From the NCBI GenBank assembly GCA_037447655.1, contig JBBHKE010000025.1, forward strand, positions 1-64,000: a stretch of 64,000 bases of DNA. Reading direction: 5' to 3'. Below the pieces are notes generated by a model. The model saw only the letters and a list, made by a program, of their open reading frames with translations, ran no database searches and was not told where the DNA came from. The stretch is from Zygnema cylindricum. Taxonomy: Eukaryota > Streptophyta > Zygnematophyceae > Zygnematales > Zygnemataceae. A program made the position numbers and the translations under genes. This document shows, in pieces, positions 10,951 to 21,900 of this stretch; positions within the stretch are counted from its first letter, which is position 1; every line of letters begins with the position of its first letter.

Positions 10951-12099
10951 TTACGTCTCTAATCCATTCGTTTTCAATTTCTCATATCCTTCTCGTAATC
11001 CTAGTATCATTTCTTTCGTGATAATATCTACGGCGATGCTCCACGCCCGTTCCATGTCACCGTTCCACAAAGAACAGAAACCTTTCCGTAAAGCGTCCAT
11101 CAGTGCTTCTTTGACAACCTATTTTCTCAATACACACACAACCCGAAAATCAAAAAGAATCAAAATAGGATGAAACGGAAATCAGGAGATGAAAAGAAAC
11201 GTCTTATCATCGACAACTTTTTATGTTTTTCATGTGACAAGCGAGAATTTTGAGGATCACGTCAGTCGAGTAAAACCGTAATTAGCGTAGATTATTGCGT
11301 CAATTTCAGGTGCCTCATTTTTTTATTTTTTTTGGGACTGACACGTCTATTGGTGTGGACCGGAACACATTTTAATAATTCTAAGAACCAAATGAAAGTG
11401 GATTACGAGAGTTTCTCAACCCCAACCTTTCCTTTATATATTTGTTTATTTATTTTTTCACAGGAAGAAGTGCAGATAATACGATTTTCTCATCCCAGCT
11501 ATATACACTAATTTTAGTGATAGTTTGACTTCCCGCAAATTCCAAGTCAAATAAAATCCAAAATAGTCAACAAGAGTCAACAATATTCAAAATAAGGCAA
11601 ACTGGGTCAAATAAAGTAAAAAACTGGGTCATATTAAGTAAAACAAAGTCAAATGAAATAAGTCAAACAAGGTCAATAAAATCAAATGTTGACCAGAGAT
11701 TGTTCGTCGACATTTGTGTTAGATTGAAGTCAAACCGAGTCAAATCAGGTCAAAGTCAGTCAACTTGAGATAAATCAAACCAAGTGAAACAAAGTCGAAC
11801 AAAGTCACAAAAAACCAAAACCAACATGGGCAACCAAAGTTGAGTTAAGTCAACCAAAGTCAACCAACCCAACTAAGTCAATCAAGTCAACCGGAGTCAA
11901 CAAAGTCAACCAAAGTCAACCAAGTCAACCAAGGTCAACACAAGTCAACCAAAGTCAACAAAGTGAACAAAAGTCAGAGTCTACCAGAAAGTGTTCCTCC
12001 TTGACTCGGTGTTTTGCGTGGATCCGTCCGAGTTCGAAGTTTTTTGAGAGTGAGAGAAGTGGCCGCTGGATCGGAAAATGAGGCCGCCGCCTCCCCGGC
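10951..12099 (-). pseudogene. Haemoglobin pseudogene, exons 3 and 4 only
   Basis: Read on the minus strand, 12099-11985 matches exon 3 of the haemoglobin at 6484 (it begins AGEAAAS, as that exon does) and 11118-10951 matches exon 4 (VVKEALMDALRKGF, then LREGYEKL, then TAA at 10951-10953). The exon 3 acceptor and donor (GTAGAC) and the exon 4 acceptor are at the same places as in the intact gene. Exon 3 is 115 nt rather than 117: a 2-bp loss just before the LGRIHAK proximal-His segment shifts the frame. I found no exon 1 or 2 up to about 14000, so the copy also appears 5' truncated. Exon 4 is undamaged in frame, so decay is recent, or the shift is a sequence error. It lies tail to tail with the intact gene. 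Confidence 0.85.
11525..11975. repeat. GTCAACCAAA-type degenerate tandem repeat
   Basis: The words AGTCAACCAAAGTCAAC and variants recur with a period of about 10-11 bp, densest at 11880-11970. The tract fills most of the last intron of the haemoglobin pseudogene. It is a simple minisatellite with no sign of coding. Confidence 0.75.
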
Positions 12100-12939
12100 C
12101 TTCATGAAAAAAAAGAAAAAAGAAAGAAATAAAAGGGGAAAAAAAAAAAAAAAGAGAAAAAAAAAGAGAGCGGGGGAAAAAAAAAAAAGGAAAAAAAAAG
12201 GGTGGATGTTGGTGGAAGTTTCGGAGCAAACGAAGAAGAAACAAAAGAACAAAAGAAAAAAAAGACGAAGAATGGGTGAAAGGGGCAGCAGCCACCGCAG
12301 ACGGTTTTGAAAAAAAAAATGAAAAACAACAACAAAAAAAAACTAAGAGATTGATTTGTTTGGAATTTTGGAAGTTGGAAGTTGCAATTTTCGAATTAAT
12401 TTGGATAAAAAAAAATGAGATAGCTGCCTCCTCCCCCAGTCTGCTTCAAAACCCAAAAATTTCAAAATCAGCAAAAAAAAAAAAAGTTTGAAAATCTTAT
12501 TTTTGTTTGGAGTTCAAAACCAGGAAAAATGAAACTATATACAAAGTAATATGTTTGCAAATTTGTTGAAATCGGAAACAATAACAAGAAGAAAATGAAA
12601 CAAAAGAAAACAAAACATTTTCCTTTTTTTTGAAATTTAGAATTTAGAATTAAAAAAAAATAAAAATGGAAAAATACTTATTTCAATTCGGAAATAAAAA
12701 CGAATTCTTCAGTTAAGAGTTTAACCGCATTGTATACTTTTCAATATTGAGAAAAAATGTGCGATATAGTTCGTTTTTTTCGTTTTATCATACACTATAA
12801 AGAAAACAAATTTTTATTTCTGGGATTTATCACACATTATATATATATCAGTATATAAATAAGAGAACTTTGTTCGCCTTTCTGGAAACCCTTATATAGG
12901 CGGTGTGTCTGTCAAGGATTTTTTCTGTCCGTCCGCAGT
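12100..12939. other. AT-rich, purine-run DNA, no gene seen
   Basis: The stretch is dominated by A and GA runs (12115-12330) and AT-rich DNA. Where exon 2 of the minus-strand haemoglobin copy would be expected nothing resembling FERAPP..MFSFL is visible on either strand. Confidence 0.5.
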
Positions 12940-13350
12940 ACGGAAGGCCGTACCGCTGGCACGATGTAGCGTTGCCGCCCGTCGCGTTACAGACCTCTGT
13001 ACCGCTGGCATAATTCTACGCTGCCGCCCGTCGGCGTAATTCTACGCTGCCACCGGCTGGCGTGATTCTACGCTGCCGACAGTTAACATAATTATACGCT
13101 GCCGACAGTTGGCATAATTCTACACTGCCGCCCGCCCGCTGGCAATTTTCTACGTTAACGGCCGCTGGCAATTTTCTACGCTGCCACCGGCTGGCAATTT
13201 TCTACGCTGCCGCCGGCTGGCAATTTTCTACGCTGCCGCCGGCTTGCAATTTTCTACGCTGCCGCCGACTGGCAATTTTCTACGTTGCCGGCCGCTGGCA
13301 ATTTTCTACAGTGCCACCGGCTGGCAATTTCTACGCTGCCGCCGGCTGGC
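12940..13350 (+). repeat. Minisatellite, ~25-28 bp unit GGCTGGCAATTTTCTACGCT
   Basis: About fourteen units of the form GGCTGGCAATTTTCTACGCT plus GCCGCC follow one another. Left-hand units are more diverged (GGCATAATTCTACGCTGCC), right-hand units more uniform, a gradient expected from unequal exchange. GC content is higher than in the surroundings. It is followed by a C/T-rich tract to 13440. Function unknown. Confidence 0.85.
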
Positions 13351-13841
13351 ACCCTCCCCTCGCCCTTCCTCCCCCCCTCCCTCCCGCCGCACCTCTCGCC
13401 CTCTGTCCGCCCTTCCTCCCTCCCTCCCCCCATACCTGTGAGTGTATGTGTGTGACCATGACTAAAAATATTCCACGGTTAACCATACTATTACTATTGA
13501 CATGACTACGGGCTGCGATAAATTTTCTGAAGGGACCTGAAAATTCATTTCTTTCATAATTAAGGTAGGCGTCTATTCATAATGCAATAATTTTATTAGC
13601 ATAATATTGTAATAATCATAATGTTATAGGCACAATTTCCTAGTCATAGTTTATGCTTTCTTATTAGTATCTAGAATTTGCAATAAATGGTTAAACTCAT
13701 TTCGTTTCATTATCAAAGCAGGCTAAAGCATTTTTTTATAGGCACAATTTCGTAGTCATAGTTAAAGTTTTGTGCTTTCTTATTGGTCTCTAGAAAATGC
13801 AAAAAATGGTTTAGGGTTTTGGGGTTTTTTGTCTATATCAG

Positions 13842-15930
13842 GGAGGACAAATCGTGGTGACAAAACTGGAGGCCCAACTTGCTCTATTGACGGCACGACA
13901 GGTAGGGGGGGAGAGGAGCAGAAGCTGGGAAGGAGGGGAGAGGAAGGGAAGAGGGAAGAAGGAAGAAGAGGCAGGATGAAATTAGAGGGATCGTGGTTAA
14001 TGGGATCGCAGGTTTCATTGCATTTGGGATGTGAAAGTTTGATTGAATTTGGGGGTTTAAGGTGTCTGAGTTTGGGGTTAGGTTGGGAGAAGGAGATTAT
14101 TCTATCCATAAATTTTAAAGGTGATCATAGTTCTCCGCCAGTTTTCCTCGTTTTTTTGTTTTTTGTTTAAAAAGAGTTTTTTTCTCATTCCACAATCGTT
14201 GACCTTTTGTCGAAATGAATCTAATGGACAATTTGGGAGAGCTTACCGACCTTTCCCGGAAAATTGTTGTTCTTCGATGTAAAAAAAAACGTTTACACCT
14301 ATCGTTTTTATAAAACTTTGTAAAAACACAAAACAAGAATGTTAAACTGTTTTTATAAACCATGGAAGCTTGTCCAATTCAGCATTCAGAAATCCTAGGT
14401 TCCTTGAAAAGTGTGAGATAAAATACATATTATGAAATGTTTCTTTCTCTCCTCTTATGTTTTCTCCTGTCTTTTTTTTATATATGTTATTGGTTAGTGT
14501 GTTCTTGAACATATTATGAGATGTTTCTGTCACTCTTATATTAATGATAAGACTGCCTTTTTTTATATTATGAGATGTTTCTGTCACTCCTCGTATGTTC
14601 TCTCCTTCCTTTAATTTTAGAGTTTTGTTAGATAATTATGAACGACAGAGGAGTTCATGAGAAAAAAGTAACAATTTAACCACCAAAAAACCTCAAAAAA
14701 AATAAAAAAATGGGGAGGAAGGACAGGGCCTTGCTGGAGCCGCGGCTCGTTATGTGGGCCTGAGGAGTACTATGATGCTTCTGGGTCCTCTGTAAGTCTA
14801 TGTCTTCTCTTTATTTCTTCACTTAACCACTCCTATGTTTCTCTTCTTAAAAATACCTATATTCCATGTCAATGTGGGGATAGTCGTTGAGTTGTGTCTC
14901 CGTATTAGAGCACGAATTTCACAAATTTTATGCCTTTTTTTTCTAGTTTTATACCAGAATAGGCTCTCTTATTGCTCGAGTTTTGGGGTTTTATTATTGT
15001 CTGAAAATGTAGTTTCTTGATAGGAGTAATGGAATAATGGAATGATGGTGGAGTAATCGATTTTGTTTTATCCCTTTTTTGGCAGTCTCTGGGGAACCTT
15101 TTTGGCCGATATGGTTATTCGAGCCGTTGGCACTGACTATGCTCGTGTCGTTCGAGCCATTTTTGCATTTGCACAGGTGATCTCCCTTTTCCCCGTTTCT
15201 CTCCACTCCCTTTTCGCCTTTTTCCCTCTCCCTTTTCCCCCTTTCTCTCCCCTCCCTTTTGGACTTTAACCCTTTCTCCCTTTTTCCCCTCTCTCTTTTT
15301 TTCTTCGTTTTCGCCCTTTTCCCTTTCTCCCTTTTCCCATTCACTTTTTCTGCCTTGGTTTTTAGGTTATTTAAGGTTTTTTTTCGCCCTTTTCTGTTTC
15401 TTCGTTTTCCCCCTCTTTTTCTTGCCTGAATGAAGGCAAGTAGCTTTTTTTTCAATTTTGTCAGTTTAAGAGTAGGTTTTGAATACAGTACCCATCATTA
15501 TGTATTACTAACAATAATTCAGTTGGGACTTCTTTTGACCGAAATCTTGAAATAATGTTAATGACATTGTTATTAAAGTGAGTGGTCTACAATCCGTCAC
15601 GTTCCTCCACACTAAATTAGTATTATACATTCTAATTCCGCATTTACGCTAGTAATTCGTTTACACCAATAGTGATGGTCTAAACTATTGTTAAGTTGAC
15701 CGTGCAGTTTTCTGTTCGTCAACACTTATATATTAGATGTTAGGGTTTTGTATTATATATTATATACTTACATACTTATATATCAGGGTTTTATATTAGA
15801 CGAGGTCGTTTTTCATTTAAGTGCTATGCTTCTTGTTGCAACTTCTTATAAGATGGAAAGTTGATTTGTTTTTCAGATACGACTCACTCGTACTTATGGG
15901 TGGACGCAAGCCGATGCCAACGGTCCTTGA
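13842..15930 (+). CDS. Conserved small membrane-like protein, C-terminal four exons
   Basis: I join 13842-13901, 14727-14791, 15086-15176 and 15877-15930; phases fit and the last exon ends in TGA. The 89 residues seen read KLEAQLALLTARQ, then LAGAAARYVGLRSTMMLLGP, LLWGTFLADMVIRAVGTDYA, RVVRAIFAFAQIRLTRTYGW and a short tail. Two hydrophobic stretches (around MMLLGPLLWGTFLADMV and VVRAIFAFAQ) suggest a small membrane protein. The composition and exon continuity look like a strongly conserved gene, but I cannot name the family. The first exon with the start codon is not identified; it should lie upstream of 13842, perhaps beyond the minisatellite. Introns contain C/T-rich tracts (15180-15420). 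Confidence 0.75.
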
Positions 15931-18925
15931 TCTATTATTGTTTTTTTTTTTTTCCTTTTTTTTATCCCACGATTTCCCCCGTGATCTCCTAAAAAATCTG
16001 TACAGGGTATCAGTTTACTCAAGAGCTTCTGGCCGTTGTCGAGTTCTGTGATTTATAATCTCACATCACATCAATGTTGTCGCAAGAAGCTTGGTATAAT
16101 ATTTTAATATAAAGCTGTTTTATTTAAACGATCAACCAACTCCTGGTAGTGTTGAAGAGTGGAGGATCTGAGGCCTCGTTGTTTACACCCTATCGAAATA
16201 TAGGTTTGCGCTAATAACAGGACTGTGTACATATAAATGGGAGTAGCTGTGTTGAATTTCCAAAAACTAGAGTGACCACTTACGGTGTTTCAATGTAGCT
16301 CTGTTCTTTCTTGGTAAAGGAACAATTATTTTGATGAAAGGACTTCTACGTGTTGTGTTGTTTATCCTTCTGAATATTCCAATTCTTTTTTTTCTAAGGA
16401 TATAATATAGAGTTCCTACCCCGGGCCTCTAAGCTTGTTGTTATTCACTAAGTATGGTGTTGTTGTGTTTATTTTGGGCATACATATTGAGTTTAAACTC
16501 TGGGCTTTTATTTTTATGATTGTTGTTGTTTTCTAAGTGTGTATTTAGTATGTTTATGAATGTATGAATGCAATTCAAACAGTGAAATATCCTGTCGGAT
16601 GACAGCAATACTGTAATACCAGGATGTTAGCAAATCAAAAATTGATAACTACCACAGTTAACAGTTTTACATGAATGAATTCAAATTTGCAGTTGAGGTT
16701 ATTATCATAGGCCAAAGAGTATATGCTGAATTTGCTCAATTTCACTGCGCATACTTTCTAAATACATATGGTATGAAGTACGTACTTAGGTTTAGTCAAA
16801 ACACCAATTTTGGCATGATAGAATCTATATGCGAATCCTGGTAACCATGGCTCAGTGATCTGCCAGGTACTTCCAAAGAGTTTTAGCATTTCTCCCATCT
16901 TTGAGAATCACATACCATTTCTCCAACCAAGATGGATGTCACATAGAACGTCTCAGAATTGTATATTGTATGACAGTACCACAATTGTTCATACTTTCCC
17001 ATTCTCAGTACATATGAACTGCGCATACTCACAAGGCACCAGTCCCTGCACTATCACATTTTTGTTTCATGATTCTGATGACAGGTGATCGAGTGCACAT
17101 CTGCATGATTGACATAAATCTTTTTGTAGATATGATCCGACCAGGAATTTTCACATATATTTTCCATGAAAATCTCCAATTTTGAGTTCAACGTTTAGTT
17201 TAACTGGAAAACATCAACATGCCCCTCCTAAATATTGGTGACATAACATCAGCGTCCCATCTCCAAGCTTCAGCCTTGCGGTACTGATAGTGAACTACCG
17301 AATGGCATTTTGACAGGTGTTACCAACAAATTAACGCAAAAGCAACAAAAATTAATTACTACATAAACACAATTATACAAGTGAACATTTGAAACAGAGT
17401 GACACACACAGGACACGTAACAATATTATTTCTTGTCAAAATAACTTCTTGAACTGATGAATCAGAGTTCCCGTCAATGACTTCTATCATGTGCTAATCA
17501 TGTTCAGAGTTTATTCTCTTCTTTACATGCATACATGCTATGCTTACAGCAGGCAAAGTGAAATCCTTTTCTACTTTTAGTCCTCCACAAGTGAATGAGC
17601 CCTAGTAATTAACAGTAATCAAACTAATTATAACAATATTCTAAAGAAAAAGACATGACTACATGCCTAAAACTCAAATATCTGTTCTTAATGCAACAAG
17701 CAGTGAAAAACCGGCTACTATACATACAAATCGCACTTTACAAAACTTTTATGGATCCAAACACTGTTCGACAATTAAAAACTACACTATCAAGTTGAGT
17801 AGCAACATTTATCAAGTTACACTGCCATCTTGACTAGGTGTCCATCACGTCTCTGCCAGAAATTTGCTCTCATGAAACTCCCTCTTATTATATGCATAAA
17901 GCATAAAAGGTGCATGGAGTTATGACATGCAGTTTGACGAGACCTATGGAAAATACCCTAGAGTTGCTTTTTCACACTCTTTAACACTCTTTCCGACCTT
18001 GAATAGCTGTTTAGCAGCATGAATTGCGGCATTCGCACTTAAACGTGTTTTAAATCGAATAAGACGACAAGACCAGCTCGAAAAGAAGCAAACAGAGGTA
18101 AACAGTGTTCGGCTTCAAAAGCTTCAAGGTTTGAAGGAACATTCTGAGAACAAAAAATCATGCACCGACTTAAAGCTGATTTTGACGTGAGCGTTTTCGT
18201 GCTGGTAACGTCCATCATGAACTTCTATGTTCCAAAAACAGGGAAAAAAAAGTTAAACAAAGTTAAAACATATGCAGTGTCACTTGGTCGCGGTAAGCAC
18301 GTTCATCATCCATGTCTGGATCCAATCGACGAACCAAGGTCGACTGTGCTTGATGCTCAAGCTGCAACGACAGCAAAATTTAAAAATGAGTCAGAAAAAA
18401 GTTTTGCATAGTGGAGCTGAGATTACCACTGCACTGTGAATCAGTTTTTTTTGCTCTCTGACCACAAAATAGCGTTATTAATACAACTTGTTTTTTTCTT
18501 ACTGCTGATTTTTCTTTGCAGTTACACAATCGCAATTATTTCTTGGCGATAAAACAGATTAACCGAATAGTTCCGACATAATTGCTCATTTATGATCCCA
18601 TCATTAAGGTGCAACAGATACTGGATGCAAATCCAGGCCTGAGGATAGTGTGTCTGGTGTGACAGTTGCCACCTATTTCTCTCCTTTTACACTTCCATGA
18701 TACAATAAACAGTAGCAGAAGGGCGCTGTTCTTAGTTAGTAACAGGTGTAAATTCAGCGACTAAATGCGATGGAGGCTACATCTGCTATTATTGCTAAAT
18801 GGCGTGCATTTCATGGATTTTTTAGAGTTTTTCCAATTACGAGGCAAGGCTAACCGATCCTACCCACATTAGACCTGGTGCTCACGTTATTAGGCCTATG
18901 GTTGATCAAGAAATTTCGAACGGCG
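15931..18925. other. Gene-poor AT-rich stretch
   Basis: After the small membrane-like gene there is about 3 kb without a supported gene. It should hold that gene's 3' UTR on the left and the downstream flank of the minus-strand OCRE/coiled-coil gene on the right. A short plus-strand ORF at 18160-18411 and coiled-coil-like reading at 18040-18150 are present, but neither has convincing splice context. Confidence 0.5.
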
Positions 18926-21900
18926 CTAGATACTTGAGATGTCAGGATAGAATGGAGCCTCAGCCTAAAAGAAAACAATATATGTGTTTACCGTACAAAT
19001 TAACTTCCAAACTAAGATATAGAATTTGAGCTGGTCTTTCATACTCCCCTAAAACTATGCGATTTGGTGATTTCGATTTTAATTTCGGTTTTAATTGAAG
19101 GATATCCAAGGTATTGATGTGACAAAGACAACAGGACATACCTGTTCTTGCAATAATGCTTGTTGAGCTTTTGATACTTGAAGCTCCATTCTGCAATCAA
19201 CGTAATGACACATCAGTTGCTGTCTAACACAGTATTCGACACACCGTAACAAAAAACTAGTTTTAAGACCCGTTTCTTGTTAATAAAGTGAAAGAAATTT
19301 GCCTAACCTTTCTAGATTGTAATCATGTCAGCATTAGTAAGTTCACAAATGCATCCGTATCCTGCTGCAGTTTCAATCATCATGCTTGATAGCCCCACAG
19401 AAAAAGGTAAAACACAATGAAACAAAAATACAGAAAGAAACACAAATCCAAAAGACTTACTTGAGGTTCCGAAGTTCATCTTCACCGTCTTCTAAGCGTG
19501 TCCGATATGCATCTCTCTCTACCTCCCCATCCACTGCCCTTTTTTGCCATAATGTTACATCTCCCTGTAGTTCTGTAACCTGATCCTGTAACCGCTTAAA
19601 TTTCGCCTCATCACGAGTAGCTCGACTCGCTTCCTTACCCCTGTAAAACCATGAATAATTGGTTATTTTGTATTTACAGTTTCAGTCAATAATAATCACT
19701 GTATGAATTTCCGTTTATGAACACTATCTTATGATTTCCGGCCAAAAAAAGTCGCGACCAAAATAGTGTTATGAACACGATAGCGATGGGCAGTGTAGTC
19801 TGGAGATCAACAAAATACACACGAGTCATGCATGACATGAGAACCAAAATTCCTAACATTCTTACCTCAATGCACGTGTTTCTTTCTGAAGTTTCGCTAA
19901 AGCAACCTCAGTTGCCTTCGCGTTCTCCACAACCTCTTCAAGCTCCTCAATGCGTTGACTCCTCTCATTCGCCTTTTGGAACCAGTACTCTTTATCTTCC
20001 CTCGCCTCCTGTATGAGCCGATGCTCCTCCAATTGTGCCTTTGCAAAATTTTCTGCCTCTGCCTCACGCTTTGCTTTCTCCCTATGAACCTCCGCCCTCT
20101 CCTTCTTCATCTCCTGTTGGAGAGACACTATCTCACTCTTCATACGAGTTTGTGCTGTCGTCAAAGCCTCAACCTCCGCTCCCATTTTAGCAAGCTTTTC
20201 TGCATGGGTTTCAGCAAGTTCCTTCATTTGAATCCCGTATGACGTTTTATTATCATCCGCTATTTTCCTCCACTTGACAGCCTGTGATTGGGCTTCTTTT
20301 TGAAGCTCTTGTGCACCTGCTAGTGTTTTTTTCAAACCATCTGTCTCGAGCCGCGACTCTTGCAATTCAATCCGGAGTTTTTCTATGTCTAATTGAAGTA
20401 ACCGTGTCTTTTCCAAGACTGCCTCTTTCGCTTCCTGAGACTGTTTCACATCTGCTAAATGTTGTTTGTCACGTTCTCTCAACCACCGATTCAACTTGTC
20501 TTTCTTATCGTTACTCATTGCGGCCTCCTCTCGGACGAGCTCAAGTTCAGTTTCAAGTACACGAAACCGGCGTTCGAGTTCTGTATATTCCGCGCATTTT
20601 ACTCTGTAATCACCTTCCAATGCTCTTAGGTGACCTTCGGCACGTTGAGCTCTTTCTTCAAACTCACTAGAAATGCAATTGACTTTTGCCAATTGAGCGT
20701 CAAGATCAGTGGTAAGACTCCTTGCATTCTCTTTTATTTGCAGTGTTCTAATCTCCGCAAGTCGAGTAATTTTCTGCATAGCTGCGATAACCTTCAAAGC
20801 CTGAGTCAAATAGACATCTGGGATTTTGTTTGTTGGGTCTAAAATAGTATCAGTCTCATGAGAAGCCAAGGAGCCGTTTTCTATCCCCATTACTTTATCT
20901 TCCAGCACATCCACTGACAAAGTCCCAGCAAACTCCTGCTTAATTCCTGTCATCAGTACTGGAAAACTGCCTGTGGCTTCGTTGTTAATCGCATCACAAT
21001 CACTCCCAAGTACTGATAGAGGTCTCTTTGCCTCCAGTTTCTTTGGGTTCACTTCAAAGACAGAGGATACATTCTCTCCTGATTGTTGAACTTGTGATTC
21101 CAAGCAATCACCCTGAACTTGGGCTTTTTTATGGGGCTTAGGATCTGTAACAGAAAAATTTGGTGACAGACCAGCCTCAACATGTTAGACATCACTCTAA
21201 AGACGGAGGAAAAATACATGTACACCGAGCCACACATGCAGTATATGGCGACAATTACATGACTTGGCTACCAGCCTTGCCTTGAAAAACTAACAATTGA
21301 TTCAGGCAAGGAGCCAGAAATGGAAAACTGATCTAGCATTTGAACCCTCAACAGTGGTGATAAATTACGCAGACTTAAAACCTTATCGAGAGTGAGTAGT
21401 ATAGGGAATATATTTGAAGAAATTCTAAAAAATCTTAATTCCCTAAGAGAACATATCAAAGAATGAAATTAACATGCAGATACTTGCAAAGAAGAGTTGG
21501 CTCGGTTCCAAAAAGACTAACATCAAATTACTGCTGTAAAGGATAATGAAGATTTAAGCTTTTGCATGCTATACTACCTTAACAGCTGCCTGACTTTCTC
21601 AGTGACTCTTATCACCTCCCTTCTTATCCACTAAAATGTGAAACTAAAACTGAGCATAACAAAATGAAATATGTGCAGGCAAATTTTTACCAGACATATC
21701 AAGAGTAAATTGGATGCCATTAGTCTTTACAGAATTTAAGAAAAGGATTCCACTTCTATTCAACTTCAATCTAAGCCGTGACACCATTGAACATGAAAGT
21801 AAATAATGCTTCAACACCTAAGACTTGAAGTTGTGATATAAAAGTTAGGCAACTCAACACGGAAATCAAGCTCTGGCAGAAGTACAAAATTCAAACACCA

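Noticed and set aside
12940-13350. CRISPR-like repeat array
   Set aside because: Units are contiguous and degenerate without spacers, and the window is eukaryotic; it is a minisatellite.
18040-18411. Possible plus-strand exons: charged coiled-coil-like reading and an 83-codon ORF
   Set aside because: The first reading is bounded by stops without a usable acceptor, and I could not join the two in phase. No family recognised.
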